A stretch of 64,000 bases of DNA. It comes from Pseudomonas sp. Irchel 3E20 (GTDB taxonomy: Bacteria > Pseudomonadota > Gammaproteobacteria > Pseudomonadales > Pseudomonadaceae). The notes below the pieces were generated by a model. The model saw only the letters and a program-made list of their open reading frames with translations. It was not told where the DNA came from and did not search any database. Below are positions 26,833-35,119 of the stretch, piece after piece. The stretch lies in NCBI RefSeq assembly GCF_900187645.1, contig NZ_FYEE01000009.1, forward strand, positions 169,066 to 233,065. Reading direction: 5' to 3'. The translations under genes and the position numbers were made by a program. Position 1 is the first letter of the stretch. Each line of letters opens with the position of its first letter.

Positions 26833-27903
26833 TCAGCCGCCACTTTCGGCGACCTTTGCCACACCCAACACCTGCTCCAGATGAACGAGTGCGGCGTCAT
26901 TTTTTAGCACAACCTTAAGCCACTCATGCAGGGGCATCTCCCCCCAATCAGCTGCTTGGTTTGCCATGTACGCGACAGGACTGTGGGGCTCAGCCCGACG
27001 GAAGTAATTTGCCACCTCGCGCAGCCGATTTAGCGCTTCCTCACGCGAAGCAATACCCGACGCCGCAGCAGGGACATCGGTTACCGACGGCACTGCGCGA
27101 TGGGGCAGCAACTGCCCAGAATGCTGCATAGGCAATGAAACTTCCGACTCATCCCCTCCACGCACATCCACACCCGCGTCTTTGGCAAATCGCTGAATAC
27201 TGCTGAGAGCAGCGTCCAGCGCCTCTCGGACTGAAGCAAATCTTGGCGCCTGATCGCCTAGACGCGCCTGCGCTTGGTGTTCCAGACTGCTTAGCGCAGA
27301 GACCGCCTCCTGAATCGCTAGCCACTGATGACGATAGAACTCTACCGGTGTTGCAGCCCTGACACGCTCCAATTGCTCTAGCGTTACATGCTCTAAATCC
27401 CCGAGACGAGCACCTCCAGATCGTTGATGCGCCATAGCATAGTCAGAGAGCGTGTAGGGCCGCACACCATCGTCCACCACAGGGATCGACGACACCCAAC
27501 GTAGACTCTGCTTGAGCACCCATGCCAGACAACCGACCCGCTGCTCAACATCTCCATCCTCGATGGCGGGGAATAGGTCATCCCAGTAATGCTCAACTAA
27601 ACCTGCAATCAGGTTGTAACCCTGGGCCAACCCTGCAAAACCCTGAGTGTATACCCAGCCCTCCGTCAACCAACCCGCAACGCGCAGATCCTTACTGTCC
27701 TCTCGTAACAGTTTCGAACACCGCTTAACCACTTCCGGCCAATTGGCAACTTTAAGATCAGCAACCCACTCACCTTGCTCTAAAGTTGGATCATCAAACT
27801 CACGAAGTTTTTGTATGTCATCAAATTCAGATGAATATGTAAGATCTTTCCCGGAGTGATGCAGGCCACTTATTGGGCGCAATAAAATTTCAAGATTAGA
27901 CAC
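26833..27903 (-). CDS. tssA: TssA (ImpA-type), short form
   Basis: 356 residues from GTG 27903, with GAGGG 7 bases upstream. N-terminal ImpA domain: ILLRPISG....GKDLTYSSEFD.IQ..RE..DPTLEQGEWV, ADWPEV-like and RVAGWLTEGWVYTQGFAGLA.GY.LI. C-terminal region: EEAL..LREVA.YFRR.EPHSPV.Y....A..WG.MPLHEWL. This is the short TssA class rather than the long sheath-capping form. TssA recruits and stabilises the baseplate and may guide sheath growth. No TagJ homologue is recognised next to tssB; an unknown gene of this locus may fill that role. Confidence 0.94.
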   Translation of the reverse strand: MSNLEILLRPISGLHHSGKDLTYSSEFDDIQKLREFDDPTLEQGEWVADLKVANWPEVVKRCSKLLREDSKDLRVAGWLTEGWVYTQGFAGLAQGYNLIAGLVEHYWDDLFPAIEDGDVEQRVGCLAWVLKQSLRWVSSIPVVDDGVRPYTLSDYAMAHQRSGGARLGDLEHVTLEQLERVRAATPVEFYRHQWLAIQEAVSALSSLEHQAQARLGDQAPRFASVREALDAALSSIQRFAKDAGVDVRGGDESEVSLPMQHSGQLLPHRAVPSVTDVPAAASGIASREEALNRLREVANYFRRAEPHSPVAYMANQAADWGEMPLHEWLKVVLKNDAALVHLEQVLGVAKVAESGG

Positions 27904-28213
27904 AAAACGCCCTCTACCAACGATGCAATATATTTATGTGAGCGATCAGACTTTACCCAGTCAGAAACTACGCGCGATAATCATTACCGTGTTTTTTCCG
28001 CCAGACAAGCCTGCGCTACAAATTTTCGTTCAACGGTAGGGGGCAGCACACTACATGGATATCAACGCCGATGAGCACAACTGCAGCGATCATTATCAGC
28101 CACACTCACCTGCACTCGCCTGTATCAACACCAGATCCACTCACGCTGAGCATTGGTCCGACTATTAAGCCCTATACACCGCAAGGAAGGTTTATTTGAA
28201 TTCGGCTTCAGCC
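27904..28213. other. Non-coding region upstream of tssA
   Basis: 310 bp with no credible gene. The part nearest 27904 must carry the tssA leader; GAGGG lies at about 27911-27915. Short open stretches on the plus strand at 28070-28200 do not persist. A decayed accessory segment is likely, since a gene remnant begins just to the right. Confidence 0.45.
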
Positions 28214-28619
28214 TCAAGACACTGAGGATTCCAACGCACAGGCATTCATGCTCTGGAAAATGAGCTCACTCGCCATGTCGCGGCGTTCACGCACTTGTTT
28301 CAGGCTGACTTCGAGAAAGGCACCAAAGGACATGCGCTGCCGGCCTCTTTCCCCAGTAGCACCGAAACAATGATCGTTTATTGGCGACCGTGGTAACCAT
28401 CAGTGACAGGCCATCAACGCCGCTGACGCTGCAGGTTTTACCCGCAAGTGAGTTTTGAAAGAGGCATGGTGAGCGCCTGCGAGAGAGTCAACACCTGACG
28501 CTCATCTGGCGAGCTGAGGAGATTCAGCAGCAATAAGAATTCGAGCCTGTTCGCTAGGCGGTACTTAAAAATACTTGAACGTACCGGATTGCCCTCGAAC
28601 TCAGCAGCTTTCCGCAGAA
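28214..28619 (-). pseudogene. Remnant of an unidentified gene, frameshifted twice and lacking its 5' end
   Basis: Three consecutive minus-strand segments read as one protein when joined. Segment one, about 28619-28441: FLRKAAEFEGNPVRSSIFKY... through LLSSPDERQVLTLSQALTM. Segment two, about 28439-28385: KTCSVSGVDGLSLMVTTVAN. Segment three, 28378-28214: NDHCFGATGERGRQRMSF, GAFLEVSLKQVRERRDMASE, ending at TGA 28214-28216. Each lies in a different frame. The 5' end stops abruptly at the tRNA-Gly terminator. The family is not recognised. Together about 135 codons survive. The location between a T6SS cluster and a tRNA suggests a piece of accessory DNA. Confidence 0.6.
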
Positions 28620-28621
28620 AC

Positions 28622-28643
28622 GAAAAAAGACGCCGAAGCGTCT
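28622..28643 (-). terminator. Rho-independent terminator of tRNA-Gly operon
   Basis: On the minus strand GACGC, loop TTCG, GCGTC, then six T. A compact GNRA/UUCG-type hairpin 47 bp downstream of the tRNA-Gly 3' end, closing the gacA-uvrC-pgsA-tRNA transcript. Confidence 0.85.
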
Positions 28644-28689
28644 ATTTTTCTGACATCCAGAACCCGATGGATTTCTGAAGATCTTTATT

Positions 28690-28765
<76 letters not shown>

Positions 28766-28784
28766 GTCTTGGTAAGTGAGCGCC

Positions 28785-28812
28785 ATTCTATAGGAATCGA
28801 TTCCTTCGTCAA
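28785..28812 (-). promoter_or_regulatory. Sigma-70 promoter for tRNA-Gly
   Basis: Minus strand TTGACG (28812-28807) and TAGAAT (28790-28785) separated by 16 bp, about 20 bp upstream of the tRNA 5' end. Good spacing and match; it probably gives the tRNA its own transcription in addition to read-through from pgsA. Confidence 0.65.
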
Positions 28813-28832
28813 CCCTTTGATTCAAAAAAGCT

Positions 28833-29393
28833 TTATTTTTTTTCAACGTCGGTTTTGAGGTGTGGCCAGGCCGCTCGCAGGTATTGCAGCATGGACCACA
28901 GCGTCAGGCCTGCTGCGATGAGTAGCAAAGCATAGCCAAGCAGGACCCAGAACGTGAAGGACGATGGGTTGGCCAGCAGGATCACCAGCGCCAGCATTTG
29001 TGCCGCAGTTTTCCATTTGCCCATGTTGGAAACCGCGACTTGGGCCCGGGCACCGAGTTCGGCCATCCATTCGCGCAAGGCGGAAACAACGATTTCGCGA
29101 CCGATAATTACCGCCGCCGGCAAGGTCAGCCAGAGGTTGGCGTGCTCTTGGACCAGCAGCACCAGGGCCACGGCGACCATTAGTTTGTCAGCCACCGGGT
29201 CGAGGAACGCACCGAACGGTGTGCTTTGTTCCAGACGCCGCGCCAGATAGCCGTCCAGCCAATCCGTTGCAGCGGCAAAGGCGAAGACCGAACTGGCCGC
29301 CATGTAGCTCCAGTGGTAGGGCAAATAGAACAGCAGAATGAAGATCGGAATGAGCAGAACGCGTAAGACGGTGATCAGATTAGGGATATTCAT
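28833..29393 (-). CDS. pgsA: CDP-diacylglycerol-glycerol-3-phosphate 3-phosphatidyltransferase
   Basis: 186 residues from ATG 29393 (MNIPNLITVLRVLL). A GTG two codons earlier is possible but the family begins at MNIP. The CDP-alcohol phosphotransferase motif D-G-x2-A-R-x8-G-x3-D-x3-D is complete (DWLDGYLARRLEQSTPFGAF then LDPVADK). The enzyme is an integral membrane protein of several helices that makes phosphatidylglycerol phosphate from CDP-diacylglycerol, the first committed step to PG and cardiolipin. It follows uvrC by 33 bp and precedes tRNA-Gly. Confidence 0.97.
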   Translation of the reverse strand: MNIPNLITVLRVLLIPIFILLFYLPYHWSYMAASSVFAFAAATDWLDGYLARRLEQSTPFGAFLDPVADKLMVAVALVLLVQEHANLWLTLPAAVIIGREIVVSALREWMAELGARAQVAVSNMGKWKTAAQMLALVILLANPSSFTFWVLLGYALLLIAAGLTLWSMLQYLRAAWPHLKTDVEKK

Positions 29394-29426
29394 CGACACA
29401 ACTGGCTACAAGGTAAGGGAGGGATT

Positions 29427-31250
29427 CTACTCGCTGTGCAGGCTTGCATAAATCAGCTCAGCAAGCTTTTTACTGATCCCCGGTGCTTTGGCGATCTCTT
29501 CGATGCTTGCACGAGACAGCTCCTGCAATCCACCAAAATGTTTCAGCAATTCACGGCGGCGCTTTGGACCTACGCCCACAACCCCTTCCAGGGTTGAGGT
29601 TCGCCGGGTTTTGCCGCGGCGTGCGCGGTGCCCAGTAATTGCAAAGCGGTGGGCCTCGTCACGGATCTGCTGGATTAAATGCAGCGCCGGAGAATCTCCG
29701 CGCAAGGTGAATTCATGGGCCGCGTCATTGAGATAAAGCGTCTCGAAACCGGCCTTGCGTGTGGCGCCCTTTGCCACGCCGAGCAGGATTAGGTCGGGCA
29801 CGGCCAGCTCGTTCAGCACGTCCCGAGCCATGGACAATTGCCCTTTGCCACCATCCACCAAAAGAATGTCCGGCAGCTTGCCCTCCCCGTCCTTGAGCTT
29901 GCTGAAGCGCCGGGTCAGGGCCTGGTGCATCGCGGCATAATCATCGCCAGGGGTCACGCCTTCGATGTTGTAACGCCGGTAATCGGACTTCAGTGGCCCT
30001 TCCGGCCCGAATACCACGCACGAAGCCACGGTCGCCTCACCGCTGGAGTGACTGATGTCGTAGCACTCCAGGCGTTGTGGCGGCTCGTCGAGATTGAGGA
30101 CTTCGGCTAGGGCTTCGAAGCGCGCAGCAACGTGCTGGCGGTTCGCCAACCGGGCACCCAGCGCCTGCTCGGCGTTGGTCACCGCCAGTTGCTGCCAGCG
30201 CGCACGGGTACCGCGCACCCGGTGGCTGATGGTCAGCTCGCGCCCACGCAATTTGGAAATGGCAGCGATCAGGGTCGGGAAGTCTTCATGCACGACGTTG
30301 ACGATCAACTCGCTCGGCAAGTCCCGCTCGGGGCTGCTGATGAAGTACTGGCCAAGGAACGCTGCCATGACTTCGGACACCGCTTCATCGATCCCCACCT
30401 GCGGAAAGAAGTTCTTGCTGCCCAGCACCCGGCCGCCACGCACACTGATGAGGTGCACACAGGCTCCGCCCGGGTTGACGAACGCTGCGACCACATCGAC
30501 GTCGCCAGTACCGCCTTCCATGCTCTGCTGGTCTTGCACACGACGTAACAGGGATATCTGATCCCGATACTCCGCCGCGCGCTCGAAATCCAGGGTGCTG
30601 GCAGCCTGCTCCATACCTGCGGATAGTTCATCGGTCAGGGCATTGCTGCGTCCTTCAAGGAACATGACCGAGTGGCGCACGTCTTCGGCGTAGACCTGGG
30701 GTTCCACCAGGCCAACGCAAGGCGCTTTGCAGCGCTTGATCTGGTATTGCAGGCACGGACGGGTACGGTTCTTGAAGTAGCTGTCTTCACACTGGCGCAC
30801 GAAGAAGGTCTTTTGCAGGAGGCTCAGGCTTTCGCGAATCGCCCCGGCGCTGGGGTACGGCCCAAAATACTTGCCCTTCTGCTTCTTGGCGCCACGGTGG
30901 ATGCTCAAGCGCGGGAACTCCCCGTCCGACAGGAAGACGTAGGGATAGGACTTATCGTCGCGCAGCAGGATGTTATAGGGCGGCCGCCACTCCTTGATAA
31001 GCGTCTGCTCTAGCAGCAACGCCTCGGTTTCGTTGGCGGTGATGGTGGTCTCGACTTGCGCGATGCGCGCCACCAGGGCGGCGGTCTTGGGGGCCAGGCC
31101 GGTCTTGCGAAAATAACTGGCCAGGCGCTTCTTCAGGTTCTTCGCCTTGCCGACGTACAACAGGCGCGCATCGCTGTCGAACATGCGGTACACGCCGGGA
31201 TGGCCGCTGCAGGTAGAAAGAAAAGCACCGGGATCAAATACGTCAGTCAT
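29427..31250 (-). CDS. uvrC: UvrC excinuclease subunit
   Basis: 607 residues, the standard length. N-terminal GIY-YIG nuclease (GVYRMFDSDARLLYVGKAKNLKKRL), the UVR segment that binds UvrB (ALTDELSAGMEQAASTLDFERAAEYRDQI), the RNase H-like 5'-incision domain (LECYDISHSSGEA...), and C-terminal tandem HhH motifs (GVGPKRRRELLKHFGGLQELSRAS). It makes both incisions in nucleotide excision repair. It begins 2 bp after the gacA stop, the conserved gammaproteobacterial arrangement. Confidence 0.98.
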   Translation of the reverse strand: MTDVFDPGAFLSTCSGHPGVYRMFDSDARLLYVGKAKNLKKRLASYFRKTGLAPKTAALVARIAQVETTITANETEALLLEQTLIKEWRPPYNILLRDDKSYPYVFLSDGEFPRLSIHRGAKKQKGKYFGPYPSAGAIRESLSLLQKTFFVRQCEDSYFKNRTRPCLQYQIKRCKAPCVGLVEPQVYAEDVRHSVMFLEGRSNALTDELSAGMEQAASTLDFERAAEYRDQISLLRRVQDQQSMEGGTGDVDVVAAFVNPGGACVHLISVRGGRVLGSKNFFPQVGIDEAVSEVMAAFLGQYFISSPERDLPSELIVNVVHEDFPTLIAAISKLRGRELTISHRVRGTRARWQQLAVTNAEQALGARLANRQHVAARFEALAEVLNLDEPPQRLECYDISHSSGEATVASCVVFGPEGPLKSDYRRYNIEGVTPGDDYAAMHQALTRRFSKLKDGEGKLPDILLVDGGKGQLSMARDVLNELAVPDLILLGVAKGATRKAGFETLYLNDAAHEFTLRGDSPALHLIQQIRDEAHRFAITGHRARRGKTRRTSTLEGVVGVGPKRRRELLKHFGGLQELSRASIEEIAKAPGISKKLAELIYASLHSE

Positions 31251-31252
31251 TG

Positions 31253-31894
31253 TCAGAGGCTGGCATCGATCATCCCGTGGCGAACGGCCAGCAATGTCAG
31301 TTCAACATCGCTGCTGATCGAGAGTTTCTCGAATATGCGGTAGCGGTAGGTGTTCACTGTCTTGGGAGACAGGCACAACTTGTCGGAAATAATCTGCACT
31401 TTCTGGCAGCCCACAATCATCAAGGCGATCTGGATCTCGCGCTCGGACAACGAGTCGAACGGAGAATCACTGGTGGGCTGGAACGATTTGATCGCCAATT
31501 GCTGGGCGATCTGGGGGCTGATGTAGCGTTGCCCGGCAAACACCAGGCGAATCGCCTGAACCATTTCCGCCAGGGCTGCACCCTTGGTCAGATAGCCCGC
31601 CGCGCCGGCCTGGAGCAATCGCGTAGGAAACGGGTCTTCTTCACACACCGTTACCGCCAGCACCTTGATATCCGGATGGCTGCGCAACATTTTGCGCGTG
31701 GCTTCAAGGCCACCGATGCCCGGCATCTTGACGTCCATCAGCACCACATCAGGCTTGAGTTCCCGCGCCTTGAGCAGGGACTCTTCTCCCGACTCAGCCT
31801 GGCCGACAACTTGCAGCCCATCGATGTCAGCCAGCATTCGTGTAATGCCTGTACGAACGAGATCATGGTCATCGACCACTAGCACCCTAATCAA
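31253..31894 (-). CDS. gacA: GacA (UvrY/SirA), response regulator of the Gac/Rsm system
   Basis: 213 residues from a TTG start at 31894 (IRVLVVDDHDLVRTG), with GAGG 7 bases upstream; no ATG fits and the family begins exactly here. The receiver domain has D8, D9 and the phosphoacceptor D54 (VLMDVKMPG). The LuxR-type HTH (LSEREIQIALMIVGCQKVQIISDKLCLSPKTVNTYRYRIFEKL) is complete, so the protein looks functional. GacS-GacA activates rsmX/Y/Z small RNAs, which titrate RsmA/RsmE and control secondary metabolism, exoenzymes and, in several pseudomonads, T6SS expression. Confidence 0.97.
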   Translation of the reverse strand: MIRVLVVDDHDLVRTGITRMLADIDGLQVVGQAESGEESLLKARELKPDVVLMDVKMPGIGGLEATRKMLRSHPDIKVLAVTVCEEDPFPTRLLQAGAAGYLTKGAALAEMVQAIRLVFAGQRYISPQIAQQLAIKSFQPTSDSPFDSLSEREIQIALMIVGCQKVQIISDKLCLSPKTVNTYRYRIFEKLSISSDVELTLLAVRHGMIDASL

Positions 31895-31970
31895 GCAGAC
31901 ACCTCGCGATATGGTCTTATTAGTTGCCGGACACCTTAGCAAAAACCAGCCGACAGACCTAGTTGCACAG

Positions 31971-31976
31971 ATTATA
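31971..31976 (-). promoter_or_regulatory. Candidate -10 element upstream of gacA
   Basis: A perfect TATAAT on the minus strand about 77 bp upstream of the gacA TTG start, within an AT-rich patch. No strong -35 hexamer lies 16-18 bp further up, so this is only a candidate. Confidence 0.35.
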
Positions 31977-32059
31977 TAAAGAGTATCAATACGCTATGAG
32001 TGCAGATAAAACCACAGCGCCCCGGAAAAGGGCTCGCACTGCTGCCAATGGTCGCAGGC

Positions 32060-33457
32060 TCAACCCATATACCGCACGACCACGGCCCTGAAGTTGCCCT
32101 GTAGCGAATGGCCGGCCACCACGATCCGCCCGTCCTCTTGCAGGGCGACAGCCGTTGCAGTGTCCAGCCCTGGGCCCAGGCGCGTCCTGACCCAGCCCCG
32201 GCCTTGGCCGAAACCTGGGTCAAGTGTGCCGCCGGGTGCCCAACGCGCCACGATAATGTCTGCCTCAAAACCGCCCTGAGTCGACCCTACAGCGATCAGT
32301 TGTTCACCTTGCAGCGTGGCTGCCGTCCACTGGCACCCCTGGTGGCCGATGGCGATCAGCGAAGCCTGGCCATCATTGAACCCCAGGTCCGGGCCACCAT
32401 CCCCCTGCACGCCCCGCGCCATGGCTAGCAGTGGATCGTTGGTATGGCCCACGGAACGCAAGCGTCCATCCGCCAGGGCCAGCACTTGGCGGAACCGATT
32501 GCTTTGGCTCGCCAGGTGGAAGATCGCCATACCGCCATCGCCAAACTGCACGTCCGGGCTGCCATCGGGGTTGTAGCGGGCCAGCAGGCCTTGAGGCGGC
32601 AAGTCGCTGGCCCCGGCCACCAGCACGCGGCCATCGGCCTGCAGGTGGACACCCCCCAGCCAAGTGTTGGCCAGCGAGCGCCTGACGATCACAAAGCCGC
32701 GCCCGTTGAACGCCGTGTCCAACTCACCATCGGCGCCCACGCGGATCAGCACGCCGACATGGTTGGCCAACGCATAGTGATGATTGGCCAGCAGCAAGAT
32801 CGCACCGTCCTCTTGGACGCACGCCCCGCTGACCTCTGTGCCGGGCGTCCCCATAGGCACCCAGTGGTCACGCGTACTCACCGACAGTTGCCCCGGCAAA
32901 TGCACCACCCGCTTGCCGCCATCGCCGAAGCGGCGATCGAGATGGCCCAGGGCATCGAACATCGCCAGCGCCGGCAGGCTGTGCTGCGCGCTGATGTCCT
33001 GTAAGCCATGGATCAGAATGCGCCCATCCGCCAGCAGTACCACACCGGCGGCCATGGCATCGCCGCAGCCCTCGAACTGGCCGATGACCGCGCCCTGCTC
33101 GCCAAAACCCAGGTCCGCCGAACCGTCGGCCTTGAGCCTAGCCAGGCCGAAGCGATAACCCTGGTGGGTGCCGACCTTGGCCGCCACCAACAACTTGCCG
33201 TCCGGGCAAACCGCTACGCCGGTGGCCAGGCTCGAGGTGCTGCCAGGGAAGTACACCTGCGCTAGCCCTGCCTTGCCGAACCCGGCATCCAACCGGCCAG
33301 CACCTGAAGGCCTCGCCTGTGCCGTGTGCCAATGCACCCTTTGAGTCATTTGAACTGCACCCCCTGAAGCCAACCGGTCGTGGTGGGCAAGTGGCCCCCA
33401 TTCAACAGAGAGGCCCCGGGGCCGGCTACTGTCAGAAGCTGCAGGTTTACCTTCCAT
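32060..33457 (-). CDS. Delta-60 repeat (beta-propeller-like) protein
   Basis: 465 residues if started at ATG 33457; ATG 33349 is another choice and neither has a good ribosome site. At least seven repeats of about 60 residues of the type LD..FG..G......L......A..LQ.DG.I.VAG......L.RY, for example LDAGFGKAGLAQVYF, LDRRFGDGGKRVVHL, LDTAFNGRGFVIVRR and LDPGFGQGRGW. This is the delta-60 repeat family, thought to fold as a propeller; its function is unknown. No signal peptide is evident. It lies between gacA and the divergent nhaB as a single gene. Confidence 0.85.
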   Translation of the reverse strand: MEGKPAASDSSRPRGLSVEWGPLAHHDRLASGGAVQMTQRVHWHTAQARPSGAGRLDAGFGKAGLAQVYFPGSTSSLATGVAVCPDGKLLVAAKVGTHQGYRFGLARLKADGSADLGFGEQGAVIGQFEGCGDAMAAGVVLLADGRILIHGLQDISAQHSLPALAMFDALGHLDRRFGDGGKRVVHLPGQLSVSTRDHWVPMGTPGTEVSGACVQEDGAILLLANHHYALANHVGVLIRVGADGELDTAFNGRGFVIVRRSLANTWLGGVHLQADGRVLVAGASDLPPQGLLARYNPDGSPDVQFGDGGMAIFHLASQSNRFRQVLALADGRLRSVGHTNDPLLAMARGVQGDGGPDLGFNDGQASLIAIGHQGCQWTAATLQGEQLIAVGSTQGGFEADIIVARWAPGGTLDPGFGQGRGWVRTRLGPGLDTATAVALQEDGRIVVAGHSLQGNFRAVVVRYMG

Positions 33458-33585
33458 AAAAGCCAAATAAGTGACTTTTTGTGCCACTGCCCGCCCACCT
33501 GCGCGCCAAAGCACATCATCAGCGCACTTGATATTCCAATTTTGTTACGGCAAGTTGCGCACCTTTCCCACTCAAGGAGCGGCCG

Positions 33586-35088
33586 ATGTCCGGTTCAATG
33601 GCCCAGGCGTTCGCGCACAACTTCCTCGGGCATTCGCCACGCTGGTACAAAGCCAGCATCGTCGCGTTCCTGATCCTCAACCCACTGCTGCTCTGGACGG
33701 TCGGCCCGGTAGCCGCCGGCTGGCTGCTGGTGGCCGAGTTCATTTTCACCCTGGCCATGGCGCTCAAATGCTACCCGCTGATCCCCGGCGGGCTGCTGAT
33801 GGTCCAGGCCCTGCTGCTGGGCATGACCACGCCCCAGGCGCTGTATGAGGAATTGCTGCACAACTTCCCGGTGATCCTGCTGCTGATGTTCATGGTGGCC
33901 GGCATCTACTTCATGAAGGACTTGCTGCTGTTCCTGTTTTCCCGCCTGCTGCTGGGGGTGCGCTCCAAGGCGCTGCTGGCCTTGCTGTTCTGCTTTCTGT
34001 CGGCGTTTCTCTCGGCGTTTCTCGATGCCTTGACTGTCACCGCGGTGATTATCAGCGCCGCGGTGGGCTTCTACTCGGTCTATCACCGCGTGGCTTCGGG
34101 CAGCGACCCACGCCAGGACAGCCCCTTCAGCGAGGACCATGGCGTGGCGAGCCTGCACCACGAAGACCTGGAACAGTTTCGCGCGTTCCTGCGCAGCCTA
34201 TTGATGCACGGCGCGGTCGGTACCGCCCTGGGCGGCGTATGCACCCTGGTGGGCGAGCCGCAGAACCTGTTGATCGGCCATGAGATGGGCTGGCATTTTG
34301 CCGAGTTCTTTCTAAAAGTCGCCCCGGTATCTCTGCCGGTGCTGGCGGCGGGCCTGGTGACTTGCGTGCTATTGGAGAAACTGCGCTGGTTCGGCTACGG
34401 CACCCTGTTGCCGGACAACGTGCGCGCGGTACTGGCCAGCTATGCCGCCCAGGACAACGCCCAGCGTACCCAGCGCCAACGCGCCGCCCTGCTGGTACAG
34501 GGCGCCGCTGCATTGATCCTGATCGTGGGGTTGGCGCTGCATATCGCCGAAGTCGGCCTGATCGGCCTGATGGTGATCGTGCTTATCACTTCCTTTACCG
34601 GCATCACCGATGAACACCGCATCGGCAACGCCTTCAAGGACGCGATGCCGTTCACCGCGCTGCTGGTGGTGTTTTTCGCGGTGGTGGCGGTGATCCACGA
34701 CCAGCAACTGTTCACCCCGCTGATCCAATGGGTGCTGGCCCTGCCGCCGGCGCAGCAACCGGGCATGCTGTTTATCGCCAATGGCCTGCTCTCGGCCATC
34801 AGCGACAACGTGTTCGTCGCCACCATCTACATCACTGAAGTGAAAGAAGCCTTCGCCCTGGGCCACATGAGCCGCGAACACTTCGAGACGCTCGCGGTTG
34901 CCATCAACACCGGCACCAACCTGCCCAGCGTGGCCACGCCCAACGGCCAGGCCGCGTTCCTGTTCCTGCTGACCTCGGCCATCGCCCCGCTGGTGCGCCT
35001 GTCCTACGGGCGCATGGTGTGGATGGCCCTGCCCTACACCGCGGTGATGGGGGTGTTGGGCTGGTACGCGGTGAGTTTCTGGCTGTAA
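33586..35088 (+). CDS. nhaB: NhaB sodium/proton antiporter
   Basis: 500 residues, standard for NhaB, with many transmembrane helices. It opens MAQAFAHNFLGHSPRWYK, and contains the conserved FLDALTVTAVIISAAVGFY, VGTALGGVCTLVGEPQNLLI, and SAISDNVFVATIYI......FE.LAVAINTGTNLPSVATPNGQAAFLFLLTSA segments. It exports Na+ in exchange for H+ across the inner membrane and supports salt and alkali tolerance. It is a single gene, convergent with zwf and separated from it by a hairpin. Confidence 0.97.
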   Translation: MSGSMAQAFAHNFLGHSPRWYKASIVAFLILNPLLLWTVGPVAAGWLLVAEFIFTLAMALKCYPLIPGGLLMVQALLLGMTTPQALYEELLHNFPVILLLMFMVAGIYFMKDLLLFLFSRLLLGVRSKALLALLFCFLSAFLSAFLDALTVTAVIISAAVGFYSVYHRVASGSDPRQDSPFSEDHGVASLHHEDLEQFRAFLRSLLMHGAVGTALGGVCTLVGEPQNLLIGHEMGWHFAEFFLKVAPVSLPVLAAGLVTCVLLEKLRWFGYGTLLPDNVRAVLASYAAQDNAQRTQRQRAALLVQGAAALILIVGLALHIAEVGLIGLMVIVLITSFTGITDEHRIGNAFKDAMPFTALLVVFFAVVAVIHDQQLFTPLIQWVLALPPAQQPGMLFIANGLLSAISDNVFVATIYITEVKEAFALGHMSREHFETLAVAINTGTNLPSVATPNGQAAFLFLLTSAIAPLVRLSYGRMVWMALPYTAVMGVLGWYAVSFWL

Positions 35089-35091
35089 GGA

Positions 35092-35113
35092 CGCTGCGGG
35101 GGAACCCGCAGCG
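35092..35113. terminator. Hairpin between convergent nhaB and zwf
   Basis: A perfect 9-bp stem CGCTGCGGG / CCCGCAGCG with a GGAA loop, lying 4 bp after the nhaB stop and 7 bp after the zwf stop. There is no long T-run, so it may act as a weak bidirectional terminator or 3'-end stabiliser. Confidence 0.65.
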
Positions 35114-35119
35114 GTTGGT

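Noticed and set aside
28070..28384. Plus-strand open stretches in the scar between tssA and tRNA-Gly
   Set aside because: They are interrupted and overlap a minus-strand reading that is clearly more coding-like; no CRISPR or inverted-repeat element was seen there either.
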